From Alcanivorax sp. (lineage in GTDB: Bacteria > Pseudomonadota > Gammaproteobacteria > Pseudomonadales > Alcanivoracaceae), in contig JAIUME010000005.1 in assembly GCA_022565695.1 (NCBI GenBank), positions 176,803-240,802 on the forward strand: a DNA stretch of 64,000 nucleotides, in the 5' to 3' direction. How positions within the stretch are numbered: position 1 is the stretch's first letter; every line of letters starts with the position of its first letter. The notes under the pieces were generated by a model that saw nothing but the letters and a program-made list of their open reading frames with translations, was not told the origin of the DNA and did not search any database. This document shows positions 35,845 to 44,045 of the stretch, piece after piece. Both the position numbers and the translations under genes were made by a program.

Positions 35845-35904
35845 GGGGGTCAGGTCTCCCATTTCACACGGAGTGAACTGTGTGAAATGGGAGACCTGCC
35901 CCCC
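35845..35904. repeat. Family A inverted pair forming a perfect long hairpin (copies 3 and 4)
   Basis: A forward copy at 35845-35869 and an inverted copy at 35880-35904 are complementary over about 25 bp, including TCTCCCATTTCACAC, with a single T/C variation. A 10-bp loop separates them. This is the only place in the window where two family A units form a full palindrome, like a REP doublet. Confidence 0.85.
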
Positions 35905-35918
35905 TTCTTCTCTTCTTC

Positions 35919-35944
35919 TAAAAAAACCGCCCGAGAACGGGCGG
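35919..35944 (-). terminator. Rho-independent terminator on the minus strand
   Basis: CCGCCCG and CGGGCGG pair over a 4-nt loop, preceded on the plus strand by a run of A. On the minus strand this is a hairpin followed by seven T residues. It ends transcription of the membrane protein gene at 35976-36458. Confidence 0.75.
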
Positions 35945-35975
35945 CAAACGGAGTTGTCTTGAGCAGGCTCTGGCA

Positions 35976-36458
35976 CTACAAGTGCGTGACCCACAGCGCC
36001 GCCAAAGCAGCCAGCTCGGCGCCGAACCATATCTGCACTGCGCCGCGGTTGAGGGCCACGCGATCAAGTAGTGCGATTCCCACCAATAAACCATGTGCGC
36101 CATATACCGGTAGCAAGGCTGCGCCCTGGTAGAGCGCCAGGAGGGTGACCAGCAGGTTGGCGACCGCAGCCAGCAGGAACACCGGGCGTTCGCCATCCAG
36201 TGCCAGTGCGATCATCACCCAGGCCATGGCCACCAGAAACAGACTGCCGGCGTGGGTCGGGATCAGGCCAAGTGCGGCGCCAAAGAGGCCTGCCAGCATC
36301 AGCAGCCCGGCGCCCAGCGTGGCCATGGCCAGCGGCGCGCTCCAGCGAGCCAGCTCGCTCGCCACGGGTACGTGACTGGCGGGCCGCGCCAGGCGGGCAT
36401 CGCGATCGAACAACTCGCGAGACAGTTCATCGTAGAAGTTGCCAGTTACTGTGCGCAT
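35976..36458 (-). CDS. Membrane protein of unknown function
   Basis: The 160-residue product has a soluble N-terminus of about 40 residues and four hydrophobic segments (LAMATLGAGLLMLAGLFGAA, SLFLVAMAWVMIALAL, FLLAAVANLLVTLLALYQ, and the last helices ending in ALWVTHL). Two charged pairs (DGER and DRVALNRG) lie in loops. It is divergent from a GlxA-like regulator gene, which may control it, and has its own terminator. Confidence 0.7.
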   Translation of the reverse strand: MRTVTGNFYDELSRELFDRDARLARPASHVPVASELARWSAPLAMATLGAGLLMLAGLFGAALGLIPTHAGSLFLVAMAWVMIALALDGERPVFLLAAVANLLVTLLALYQGAALLPVYGAHGLLVGIALLDRVALNRGAVQIWFGAELAALAALWVTHL

Positions 36459-36585
36459 GTCGCACCTCTCTGCCTTGACGGCTCTGTCGTGATTGACAGG
36501 TTCAGAATACGCCTTGACATATCAGTGCGAGAGTGGCATTATTGACATTGTTATGGCTGATTACGCCATCAATAGAGTGTTATTT

Positions 36586-37569
36586 ATGCTAAATGTGACA
36601 GTTTTCGCCGTAGACGACATCCTGGCGACCGGCGTAACCGGCCCGCTTGAGGTCCTGGATATCGCTAATATCCAGGCTGATATGGCCGGTTTGCCGCCGC
36701 AGCATCGATTCAGCTGGACGGTGGTGTCGGTGGACGGCAAGCCGGTGCGCAGCTCCGCTGGCTTCATGTTGCCGGTCGAGGGCAATTACATGCGCGCCCG
36801 CGAAGCCGACATCATCATCATCCCCGGTTTCAATCACCGCACCGGCCGCGAGGTCAGCCACTACGTCTCGGCTATGCCCGAGGGCTATCTGAGCTGGCTG
36901 AAAGCACAATACCAGGCAGGCAAGGTGTTGTGCGGCATCTGCAGCGGCACTTTTATACTGGCCGAGGCCGGCTTGCTCGATGGCCGGCGCGCCACCACCA
37001 GCTGGTGGCTGACCAAATCCTTCTGCCGCCGCTACCCGGCAGTCGACCTGCATCCGCGGGACGTGGTGACCGAAGACAGCAACCTCCTGTGTGGCGGCTC
37101 CGCCGTATCCTGGATGCATGCCTGCCTGCGACTGATTGCACGCTATATGAATACGGAGGTGGCGAGTGCCTGTGCCCGCATTTTGCTGGTGGACCAGGGC
37201 AGCGCTTCTCAAGCCCCGTACCTGAGCGCCGCCCACCTCACCGCCAGCCGCGACAGCGCCATCGAGCTGGCCATTGATCGCATGCGCGAGCAACTTGACC
37301 AGCCGTTGTCGGTCAGCGACATGGCCGCCTGGGCAAACATGAGTGAGCGCCCATTCATCCGGCGCTTCAGGGAAGTGGCGGGTATGCCGCCGGGACACTA
37401 TCTGCAGAAGATGCGCATCGACACCGCCAAGGGATTGCTGGAACAGACGGATCTGCCGCTGGAACATATCGTGACGCAGGTGGGCTACAGCGATGTCAGC
37501 TCATTCCGACGCCTGTTTCGCAAGGAAGTTGCTGTGTCACCGGGGGCGTATCGGCAGCGGTTCCGTTAG
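36586..37569 (+). CDS. GlxA-family transcriptional regulator (DJ-1/PfpI plus AraC HTH)
   Basis: This 327-residue regulator has an N-terminal DJ-1/PfpI-like domain with DIIIIPGFNHRTGREV and KVLCGICSGTFILAEAG (a nucleophile-elbow-like Cys). A C-terminal AraC HTH pair follows at about 230-325 (VSDMAAWANMSERPFIRRFR, then HIVTQVGYSDVSSFRRLF). I start it at 36586; ATG codons at 36553 and earlier would add up to 31 residues. It is divergent from the membrane protein gene, its most likely target. Confidence 0.87.
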   Translation: MLNVTVFAVDDILATGVTGPLEVLDIANIQADMAGLPPQHRFSWTVVSVDGKPVRSSAGFMLPVEGNYMRAREADIIIIPGFNHRTGREVSHYVSAMPEGYLSWLKAQYQAGKVLCGICSGTFILAEAGLLDGRRATTSWWLTKSFCRRYPAVDLHPRDVVTEDSNLLCGGSAVSWMHACLRLIARYMNTEVASACARILLVDQGSASQAPYLSAAHLTASRDSAIELAIDRMREQLDQPLSVSDMAAWANMSERPFIRRFREVAGMPPGHYLQKMRIDTAKGLLEQTDLPLEHIVTQVGYSDVSSFRRLFRKEVAVSPGAYRQRFR

Positions 37570-37616
37570 CGTCGGCTGTTTTTCCGTGCTGCTCAACATG
37601 GCCAATCCTGCCTAAC

Positions 37617-37642
37617 CCTGCGGGAAACGGGAGACCTGCCCC
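37617..37642 (-). repeat. Family A repeat, copy 5
   Basis: GGGAAACGGGAGACCTGCCC matches the family A core with two changes. It lies 16 bp beyond the end of the HigA-like gene and, with copy 6, flanks that toxin-antitoxin pair as a direct repeat. Confidence 0.8.
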
Positions 37643-37657
37643 TTTCTCTGCTCTCCA

Positions 37658-37978
37658 TCAGACCGCGACGGTAATGCCATGCGCACTGGCTTTCTGTGCG
37701 GGGCGCACCACGATTTCCACTTGTTGATCCAGCGACACCAGGGCCTGCATCAGCCGTTCCAGGGAGATGTTCTGGAGCTTGTAGCGGCGGATCTGGGATA
37801 CCTTCGGCTGAGTCATGCCAGTAATTGCTGCAGCCTGAGTCTGACTGAGGCCGCGCTGGCCGATCAGTTCATTCAGCTTTAGTGCAAGCGCCGCCTTTGC
37901 CGACAGTTCTGCGGCATCGTCAAACCCCAAGTCTTGCAACACATTGTCGGTGCCGCCGGCATGCTTCTTATGCTTCAT
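37658..37978 (-). CDS. HigA-like XRE-family antitoxin
   Basis: The 106-residue protein has an HTH of the HTH_37 type (LIGQRGLSQTQAAAITGMTQ, then PKVSQIRRYKLQNISLERLM). A C-terminal strand (SLDQQVEIVVRPA) is typical of antitoxins paired with Gp49/HigB toxins. The start codon overlaps the toxin stop by one base (TGATG), so the toxin gene comes first, as in HigBA modules. Confidence 0.88.
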   Translation of the reverse strand: MKHKKHAGGTDNVLQDLGFDDAAELSAKAALALKLNELIGQRGLSQTQAAAITGMTQPKVSQIRRYKLQNISLERLMQALVSLDQQVEIVVRPAQKASAHGITVAV

Positions 37979-38340
37979 CACTTGCTCCTGCTCACTTCGC
38001 AACGCGCTAGCACTGCCTTTAGCCGCTGCTCGATCAACGCCACGTCAGGGCGCGGTGTAGCAATGCCCGACTTGGACTTCTTCTGAAACGCATGGAGCAC
38101 ATGTACCGCCTCACCGATCCGCACTGTGTAGACGGCACGAAAGGCATCGCCCCGGTGCTCTTCCACCAGTTCATAAACACCAGAACCAAGCCCTTTCCAA
38201 GGCTTCGCAGAATCCGGCGTACCGCCCAACTGGACCACAAACAGCGCCACGCCCATGTCTTTCTGTACTCCGATCGGGAAGGCCTTGAAGTCTTTTTTTG
38301 ACGAGCCCTCCCAAAACAGCTTCTTACGCTTCCTTGTCAT
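37978..38340 (-). CDS. HigB/Gp49-like toxin
   Basis: This 120-residue protein matches the phage Gp49-like/HigB group of RelE-superfamily toxins. It has LFWEGSSKKDFKAFPIGVQK at the N-terminus, then LGSGVYELVEEHRGDAFRAV and VHVLHAFQKKSKSGIATPRP. Such toxins cleave mRNA on the ribosome. A palindrome CCCGTTCGGG at 38348-38357 lies directly upstream and may be the operator. Family A copies 5 and 6 flank the module. Confidence 0.87.
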   Translation of the reverse strand: MTRKRKKLFWEGSSKKDFKAFPIGVQKDMGVALFVVQLGGTPDSAKPWKGLGSGVYELVEEHRGDAFRAVYTVRIGEAVHVLHAFQKKSKSGIATPRPDVALIEQRLKAVLARCEVSRSK

Positions 38341-38526
38341 AATTATACCCGTTCGGGAATATACTGCAAGAAGGAAAGGGTTTGTTGCTCAGGGCCCGCA
38401 CCAAAGAAGAAGGCACACCCGAGCACAGCTACCAGTTCAGAAGCAGAGATTAGCGGGGCCGATTGATATCAGATATAGGCCATGGCTGATTCAAGCGTAA
38501 GACATCTGCTAGCCGATGTTCTTCAT

Positions 38527-38551
38527 GCGTGAAATGGGAGACCTGACCCCC
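38527..38551 (-). repeat. Family A repeat, copy 6
   Basis: GTGAAATGGGAGACCTGACC is followed by CC and matches the core exactly. It lies one base beyond the 3' end of the SDR gene at 38553. Confidence 0.85.
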
Positions 38552-38552
38552 T

Positions 38553-39398
38553 CTATTTTTTGGTTGCGCGCGTGACGTATGCGTTGAGCAACCGCATTGC
38601 CCATTCATACGGCAGGGCAAACTTGCGCTGCCACCAGTAGCCGATGCGGATGTCCAGCGAAGTGAAGATCATGTATTGCCTGCGCCGCATACCGCGCAGG
38701 ATTGCCTGTGCGGCATGCTCCGGCGTTACCGCGTGGCGCCGGAAGCGTGCGGTAAGCCGCTGCACTGCCGGATCTTCGCGGTCGACACCGACGATCTCGA
38801 TGGTCCGTACCAGACCCGTATCCACCCCGCCCGGGCACACCAGCCCGACATGGATACCGTGCGCGCGCAGATCAAAACGCAACACTTCAGAAATACCTCT
38901 CAGCCCGAATTTGGTGGCGCTATACGCAGCATGCCAGGGCAGGCCGAACAACCCGGCAGCCGACGACACATTAATCAGATGCCCGCCCCGCCCGGCAGCA
39001 ATCATTTTCGGCAGAAACGCATGCATCACATGCACGGGGCCCATCAGGTTGATATTGATCAGCCGACGCCAGTGATCCAGTGACAACTGATCCACCGTGC
39101 CCCAGATGGAAATGCCGGCAATGTTGAGCAATGCATCCATGCTGCCGTGTTCGATATGCAGCTCATCAGCCAACGCCTGCACTGCATCGGCGTCGGCAAT
39201 ATCCAGGGCATGCGCTGCCAGCACCGTGGCACCGCTGGCCTTTAACCTCAATGCAGTCTCCGCCAATACCTCCTCGTTGATATCCGTCAGGCAGAGCAGC
39301 GCCCCCTCCGCGCCAAGCGCCTCCGCAACGGCACGACCTATCCCGCTCGCCGCGCCTGTCACCAGGCAACGCTGGCCCTTGAACGTTATCTTGGCCAT
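38553..39398 (-). CDS. Short-chain dehydrogenase/reductase
   Basis: The 281-residue SDR has TGAASGIGRAVAEAL (NAD(P) motif), a LCLTDIN segment whose Asp favours NAD(H), and the catalytic Ser (INVSSAAGLFG), Tyr and Lys (YSATKFG). The C-terminal extension with YMIFTSLDIRIGYWW may anchor the enzyme to membranes, as in SDRs acting on long-chain or steroid substrates. The ATG at 39398 follows GGGAGCAGC. It is divergent from an AraC regulator, which likely controls it. Confidence 0.9.
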   Translation of the reverse strand: MAKITFKGQRCLVTGAASGIGRAVAEALGAEGALLCLTDINEEVLAETALRLKASGATVLAAHALDIADADAVQALADELHIEHGSMDALLNIAGISIWGTVDQLSLDHWRRLININLMGPVHVMHAFLPKMIAAGRGGHLINVSSAAGLFGLPWHAAYSATKFGLRGISEVLRFDLRAHGIHVGLVCPGGVDTGLVRTIEIVGVDREDPAVQRLTARFRRHAVTPEHAAQAILRGMRRRQYMIFTSLDIRIGYWWQRKFALPYEWAMRLLNAYVTRATKK

Positions 39399-39587
39399 AA
39401 AGCTGCTCCCGTGATTGCGCCAACACACATGGCAACACACATGCCAATACCCCATGATTGCCCGGACGCGCCCACGCCGCAGTAGCCATCGCGGCCATCC
39501 GGGGTGGCCGATGCGGCCAGGCCATTTCGTGTGGCCGTATTCGTGCAATACTGGCCATAGCGCATGTCATCTGGCAGGTAACTATCC

Positions 39588-40700
39588 GTGGATGAATCCA
39601 GAGAGAGCGACGGCTGGGTCTCGGCCCGGCATTTGCAGCATATCGTGGCGCGCGGCGAGTCCGCCGGGCTGGGTATGGCTGCGCTGTTGCAACAGGCCGG
39701 CCTGCACCGTGGCCAACTGGCGGACAGCACCGGCAGCATTCCTGTCAGCGCGCTCGAGCAATTGCTGGATCACGCCAGCCAGCACTATCGCGACCCACTG
39801 CTCGGCTTGCACCTCGCCAGCAACATCCAGCCGGCCACCTTCGGCGTGATCGGGCATCTGGTGCAGACCTGCGACCGGTTCAGTGACGTGCTTGATACCC
39901 TGACACGCTATAACGGCCTGCTCAGCAACATCGGCACAACCTCCCTGAATACCGCCCCCGGACAGGTGCAGGTGTGCTGGCAATGCCATGTTGGCGGCCC
40001 ACTATTTCAGCGCCACGCGCGGGAGTATGTGATCGGGGCCTTCGTCACACTGGTACGGCTGCTGCTGCCCGATCAGCCAGACGTGCCGCTGGCGGTCCAT
40101 TTCCCCCATGACCGCCCCGATGGCGAACAAACTCTTGCCAACTATCAGGCGCTGTTTCGCTGCGCCGTCTATTTTCGTCAAGACACGCTGCCGGAGAACA
40201 GCGCCTGCGTGGTGCTGCCAGCGCGCCTGTTGCGCCAGCGCCTACCGCACAGTGACGCCTCACTGCGCGAGATACTGGAACAGCATGCCCGCACCGAGCT
40301 GGCGCAACGCGCCGCAGTGCAGACACCGCGCACACTCACCGGGGATGTACAGCATCTGATCAGCCGCGCGCTACCGCACCAATCGCCCGGCCGGGACAAT
40401 ATTGCCGCGCAGCTGGGCCTGAGCGGGCGCACCCTGCACCGCCGACTGGCCAGCCAGGGCACCAGCTACCAGGCGCTGCTCGACGACGCCCGCCTTCAAC
40501 GCGCCCGCGAGCTGCTCACAACCACCAGGACGACACATGCCGAGATCGCCGAAGCACTGGGCTTTGGCTCTGCGCAATCCTTCATGCGCTGGTTCCGTCG
40601 CCATACCGGAGTCCGACCATCCGACCTCACGCAATTGAGTGACAACGCAGATAGCAACACCCCTGATACCAACAAAGGAACGCCCAAAAATGCCCGCTGA
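39588..40700 (+). CDS. AraC-family transcriptional regulator
   Basis: The 370-residue protein has an N-terminal arabinose-binding-like domain of the AraC/OruR type (about 20-210, with SALEQLLDHASQHYRDPLLG) and a C-terminal AraC HTH pair at about 265-345 (IAAQLGLSGRTLHRRLASQG, then IAEALGFGSAQSFMRWFRRH). It starts with GTG at 39588, with AGGTAAC upstream. It overlaps the CMD gene by 11 bp and faces an SDR gene in the opposite direction. It probably controls both. Confidence 0.88.
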   Translation: MDESRESDGWVSARHLQHIVARGESAGLGMAALLQQAGLHRGQLADSTGSIPVSALEQLLDHASQHYRDPLLGLHLASNIQPATFGVIGHLVQTCDRFSDVLDTLTRYNGLLSNIGTTSLNTAPGQVQVCWQCHVGGPLFQRHAREYVIGAFVTLVRLLLPDQPDVPLAVHFPHDRPDGEQTLANYQALFRCAVYFRQDTLPENSACVVLPARLLRQRLPHSDASLREILEQHARTELAQRAAVQTPRTLTGDVQHLISRALPHQSPGRDNIAAQLGLSGRTLHRRLASQGTSYQALLDDARLQRARELLTTTRTTHAEIAEALGFGSAQSFMRWFRRHTGVRPSDLTQLSDNADSNTPDTNKGTPKNAR

Positions 40701-41322
40701 TCTTCTGCAACCCATCGGCGGCTGGGCCGGCCCGTCACAGCCGCGGCTGATACCGCAGCCCCTCGCCGAACGCGGCGTGCTGTTTCGTGCCGTCAGCCGC
40801 GTATCACGCCTGTTCGGGCGCCCGGAATTACCGAACGTGTTTCCGCTTATTCATCACAATCCACGGCTGTTCTGGGGTTGGATGTTTTTCGCCTCGCGAT
40901 TGATGCCCTGGGGCCGACTACCGGCAACGGCCCGTGAGCTGATGATCCTGCGCGTCGCCTGGCTGTGCCGATGCCGCTATGAATGGGGCCAGCACATCGA
41001 ACTCGCCGAGCGAGCTGGTGTGAGCGACCGTGATCTGGTGGCCGTCACGCGCGGACCTGAGGCTTTCGATGATCCGGCAACGCGCCTGCTGATACAGGCC
41101 TGTGATGATCTATATCACCACGACTGCCTCACTGATGACACCTGGCAGCCGTTACAGGCGCAGTATTCCGAGAAGCTGCTGCTGGAAGTGATGATGCTGG
41201 CCGGACACTACCGAATGCTTGCAGGCGTGCTGCTTAGCGCCGGCCTGCCATTGGAGGCGCATATAGAGGAGCATTTGCAGGGTTCTCATGCTCGGGTAGC
41301 TGGGCTGGTTGAGGAAGGATAA
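40690..41322 (+). CDS. Carboxymuconolactone decarboxylase-family protein
   Basis: This 210-residue protein has the CMD/AhpD-like helical core: ATARELMILRVAWLCRCRYE, then WGQHIELAERAGVSDRDLVA and the C-terminal HYRMLAGVLLSAG. The EWGQH motif supplies the conserved Glu and His. The CxxC pair of peroxidase-type AhpD is absent apart from a CRC sequence, so a peroxidase role is doubtful. The ATG overlaps the end of the AraC regulator gene, and AAAGGAACG precedes it. Confidence 0.85.
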   Translation: MPADLLQPIGGWAGPSQPRLIPQPLAERGVLFRAVSRVSRLFGRPELPNVFPLIHHNPRLFWGWMFFASRLMPWGRLPATARELMILRVAWLCRCRYEWGQHIELAERAGVSDRDLVAVTRGPEAFDDPATRLLIQACDDLYHHDCLTDDTWQPLQAQYSEKLLLEVMMLAGHYRMLAGVLLSAGLPLEAHIEEHLQGSHARVAGLVEEG

Positions 41323-41370
41323 GCATTACCGCCGACGGACACCTGCATGAGTCGCCCACCGGGCTCACCC

Positions 41371-41395
41371 TGCGTGAAATGGGAGATCTGACCCC
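41371..41395 (-). repeat. Family A repeat, copy 7
   Basis: GTGAAATGGGAGATCTGACC is followed by CC and differs from the core by one base. It lies between the CMD gene end and the Rpn-type gene and pairs with copy 8 as direct repeats around that gene. Confidence 0.85.
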
Positions 41396-41503
41396 ATTTG
41401 TGCGGCGGCATTTTCCTACAGCACCCGCCGGTATCGGCTGACAGACAGAACCTTACGCACGGTGCACCATCATCCACTCGCAAAGATCAGGGATGATGAC
41501 GCG

Positions 41504-42442
41504 ATGCCCGATAGCCATGACCAGAACTTCAAGAATCTGATTCTTGACTACCCACGCCAGGCACTGGAGCTCTTTGCGCCGGACGAAGCCGCCCACCTGG
41601 GCGAGGATGTGACCTTTACACCCATCAGGGAAGAACAGCTGAAAGACCGGCTGAGTGACCGCTTTCTGGAGCTGGATATCCCACTCCTGCTGGAATGGCC
41701 CGATGGCCGCCGCGAGGCGCTGCTGTTTGTCATTGAACAACACACCGACCCGGGCAGTTTCTCGGTGCACAAGCTGGCCCGCTACAGTCTGTCACTGGCC
41801 GAGCTATTCGACACGGACCGAGTGGTGCCTGTGGTGGTCTTTCTGAAGCCACCACGGCGGGCGCCCGAACAGATCGTGCTGGGCAACGAGTTCTTCAGCT
41901 ACCTGCGCTTCCGGTATATCCGCTGTGTACTACCCGAACTGCCCGGAGAGCAATACCTGGAGAGCCCGAACCTGGTGGCGCGGCTCAATCTGCCCAATAT
42001 GCACTGGCCGCCCGAGCTGAAACTGGCAATCTACGCCAGCGCAGTACGGGGATTGGAGAGCCTGGAGGGCAATCCAGACAAGCAGGCCAAGTACCTTGAG
42101 TTCATCGACATCTATGCTCAGATTGACAATAATGAGCGTATGCTTTTTGAGCAGAACTACCGGAAGGAGGCAGCAACCATGACAGGGTTCGTAGAACGTC
42201 ACGAGGCTATCGGGAAGGAAAAGGGTCTCCAGGAAGGGCTGGAACAAGGCTTGGAGCGAGGACTGGAGCAGGGGCTGGAGCAAGGCATGAAGCGTGGCCA
42301 GCGGGAGGCGCGACTGGCTACCGCCCGAAACCTGGTGCAGGTAACGACACTGGATAACGCCACTATCGCTCAGGCAACAGGGCTGCCCGAAGCGGATGTT
42401 CAGGCATTGCGCGAGGGCGGTACCAGCCACTCCCTCTCATAA
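41504..42442 (+). CDS. Rpn-family recombination-promoting nuclease/putative transposase
   Basis: The 312-residue protein matches the Rpn/YhgA-like group with a PD-(D/E)XK nuclease domain. It has FKNLILDYPRQALELFAPDE at the N-terminus, RFLELDIPLLLEWPDGRREA and LLFVIEQHTDPGSFSVHKLA (catalytic E-x-Q region). The C-terminal part carries tandem GLEQGLERGLEQGLEQG repeats. These proteins are DNA endonucleases that stimulate RecA-independent recombination and have been linked to phage defence. It stands alone between two direct family A repeats. Confidence 0.85.
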   Translation: MPDSHDQNFKNLILDYPRQALELFAPDEAAHLGEDVTFTPIREEQLKDRLSDRFLELDIPLLLEWPDGRREALLFVIEQHTDPGSFSVHKLARYSLSLAELFDTDRVVPVVVFLKPPRRAPEQIVLGNEFFSYLRFRYIRCVLPELPGEQYLESPNLVARLNLPNMHWPPELKLAIYASAVRGLESLEGNPDKQAKYLEFIDIYAQIDNNERMLFEQNYRKEAATMTGFVERHEAIGKEKGLQEGLEQGLERGLEQGLEQGMKRGQREARLATARNLVQVTTLDNATIAQATGLPEADVQALREGGTSHSLS

Positions 42443-42495
42443 TAACCACGCCATTGAATCAACGCAGGCGCTCAGGGGCAAGTCTCAGGGCTCCT

Positions 42496-42520
42496 TGTGT
42501 GAAATGAGAGACCTGACCCC
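42496..42520 (-). repeat. Family A repeat, copy 8
   Basis: GTGAAATGAGAGACCTGACC is followed by CC and differs from the core by one base. It lies 8 bp from the stop codon of the antidote gene at 42528. Confidence 0.85.
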
Positions 42521-42527
42521 GCTCCTA

Positions 42528-42836
42528 TCAATTCGCTTTTTTAGCGGCAGGGCGCACACTCATGCGCAATCCGAGTGCATGCATGATTCTGGTAATGGTG
42601 GCGAAGCTCGGGTTGCCAGCACCCGACAGTGCTTTGTAAAGGCCCTCCCTGCTCATACCGACATCTCTGGCCAATTGGCTGACATTTCGGGCGCGGGCGA
42701 TATCCCCCAACGCGGCAGCAATGAGAGCGGGATCACCCTCTTCCATGACAGCCTCAAGATAGGCGCTGATATCGTCTTCCGTCTCGAGATAATCAACCGT
42801 GTCATAACGACTCACCGTCACCCCCTTGTCTTTCAT
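42528..42836 (-). CDS. HI1420-like addiction-module antidote protein
   Basis: This 102-residue antidote has the family's signature arrangement: YLETEDDISAYLEAVMEEGD at the N-terminus and an HTH with DIARARNVSQLARDVGMSRE and GLYKALSGAGNPSFATITRI. It lies 3 bp downstream of the toxin gene, toxin first. Members bind their own promoter and the toxin. Confidence 0.88.
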   Translation of the reverse strand: MKDKGVTVSRYDTVDYLETEDDISAYLEAVMEEGDPALIAAALGDIARARNVSQLARDVGMSREGLYKALSGAGNPSFATITRIMHALGLRMSVRPAAKKAN

Positions 42837-42839
42837 CGC

Positions 42840-43139
42840 TCATGTCCTCCACCGCTGTGTAATGGCTTTAGCCTGCTCAATATCTCGACGCTGCGTTTTC
42901 TTGTCACCGCCGCAAAGCAGTATCAGCACTAGAGGTCCTTCCATCGTGTAATACACTCTGTATCCAGGGCCGTAGTCTATTCTCATCTCGGAGATCCCCT
43001 GCCCCACCGGCTTCACATCTCCAGGATTACCCAAACCAAGGCGCCGAAGGCGAACCAGGACGGACTCGGGTATCGCGGAGCCCACGAAGCTATCGGTCGA
43101 AAACGTCCGTGCTGAGTAGCTCCATACTGTGATAACCAT
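42840..43139 (-). CDS. HI1419-like RelE/ParE-superfamily toxin
   Basis: The 99-residue protein carries the conserved block RLRRLGLGNPGDVKPVGQGI, then SEMRIDYGPGYRVYYT and ILLCGGDKKTQRRDIEQAK. The N-terminal third, before VLVRLRRL, does not match the usual F-x-x-W-L-x-x-L-x-D pattern well, so it may be altered. No clear ribosome-binding site precedes the ATG at 43139, and the neighbouring ATG at 43148 is an alternative. Confidence 0.82.
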   Translation of the reverse strand: MVITVWSYSARTFSTDSFVGSAIPESVLVRLRRLGLGNPGDVKPVGQGISEMRIDYGPGYRVYYTMEGPLVLILLCGGDKKTQRRDIEQAKAITQRWRT

Positions 43140-43387
43140 AGTTGACATGTGATTGGAGGGCACATACCGGACCGTAGCCCAGCGGCAGGGAAACAATAAT
43201 GGGCGATAGCGGAAGCTGCGGTAAGAGATCAACCACAAGCCTTGTAAGTGGTGCCAGCAGTGTTTGTGACCTGAAGGACCCGCCCCAACTATATAAAAGT
43301 CATTTTTCCTTTAATGACGTTGCATGAGATACCCGGTTCGAGCGTATCGTCGAGCTATAGACCGCCGGGGGCAACAACCATAAGGAG

Positions 43388-43989
43388 ATGACCATGAACT
43401 CAAATACTATAATCAAACTGCTATGCGTTATGGTGCTGACGCTCTGCGCCGGCAAGGGATTGGCCGCCGATATCCGTGACAATGGCGGCGCCCCGATGCC
43501 GTTGGGTGTGCTACCTTTCCCGACCGATTTCGATGCCCCGTCAGTCTGATCGTACCGGGCTTTCCTCCCGCAACCTGTCATGTGCATATGCACACCCTGG
43601 TGGACTATGATCCGGCCGGGAGCTTTCCTCTACATACCGGCGTCTCGCTTTATCATGTTGCTGTCGCCGTCAGCGGCCCGCCGCCCTGTCCGATGCTCGC
43701 CCCCGTGCCATCAACCATTGGCATTGTGGACAACGCTGTAGCGCCCTCCATACCGCCCACATTCATCGATCCAGCGCCGATCAGCTATGTGGCAGGCGGG
43801 GAACCCCTATATCTGCCCACCGGTACGCTTTGCCCTGGCCCATTTATCTTCAACGCGCTTTTCGGGAACGGCGCAGGTAACTTCACAGATCCGTCGTATA
43901 TTGAGATAAATATCTCGAATGGGCCCTGTGTGGCGAACGGACGCCTGGAAAGCCTGCCTCATCCGAGTGGCGATGTGAATATTTTCTGA
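43388..43989 (+). pseudogene. Secreted protein gene with a frameshift
   Basis: An ATG after AAGGAG starts a signal peptide (IIKLLCVMVLTLCAGKGLAA) and a short mature part that hits TGA at 43547. The reading then continues in another frame without interruption from IVPGFPPATCHVH to the stop at 43989, with three further Cys (PPPCPM, GTLCPGP, NGPCVANG). Joining the two gives one plausible exported protein of about 200 residues. A one-base insertion or deletion near 43540-43550 would restore it. No slippery sequence is visible, so this is more likely mutation or sequencing error than programmed shifting. Function unknown. Confidence 0.65.
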
Positions 43990-44008
43990 TAGGGCATGAA
44001 ACTCACCA

Positions 44009-44045
44009 GGCCCTGAAATCTTGATAAATATGATGATTCAGGGCC
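44009..44045. other. Stem-loop after the frameshifted gene
   Basis: GGCCCTGAA and TTCAGGGCC form a perfect 9-bp stem with a 19-nt loop, 20 bp after the stop codon at 43989. It has no clear T tract. It may be a terminator or an RNA-stabilising element. Confidence 0.5.

Noticed and set aside
38342..38369. TATAAT/TTGCAG promoter for the HigB-like gene
   Set aside because: The -10 hexamer is one base from the ATG, so transcription would begin inside the gene. The palindrome is kept only as a possible operator.
42230..42300. CRISPR-like or satellite repeat
   Set aside because: The repeated GGCTGGAGCAGG-type units are coding and produce the GLEQG tail common in Rpn-family proteins.
43540..43550. 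Programmed frameshift in the secreted-protein gene
   Set aside because: No slippery heptamer or downstream stem suited to frameshifting was seen; a mutation or sequencing error is simpler.
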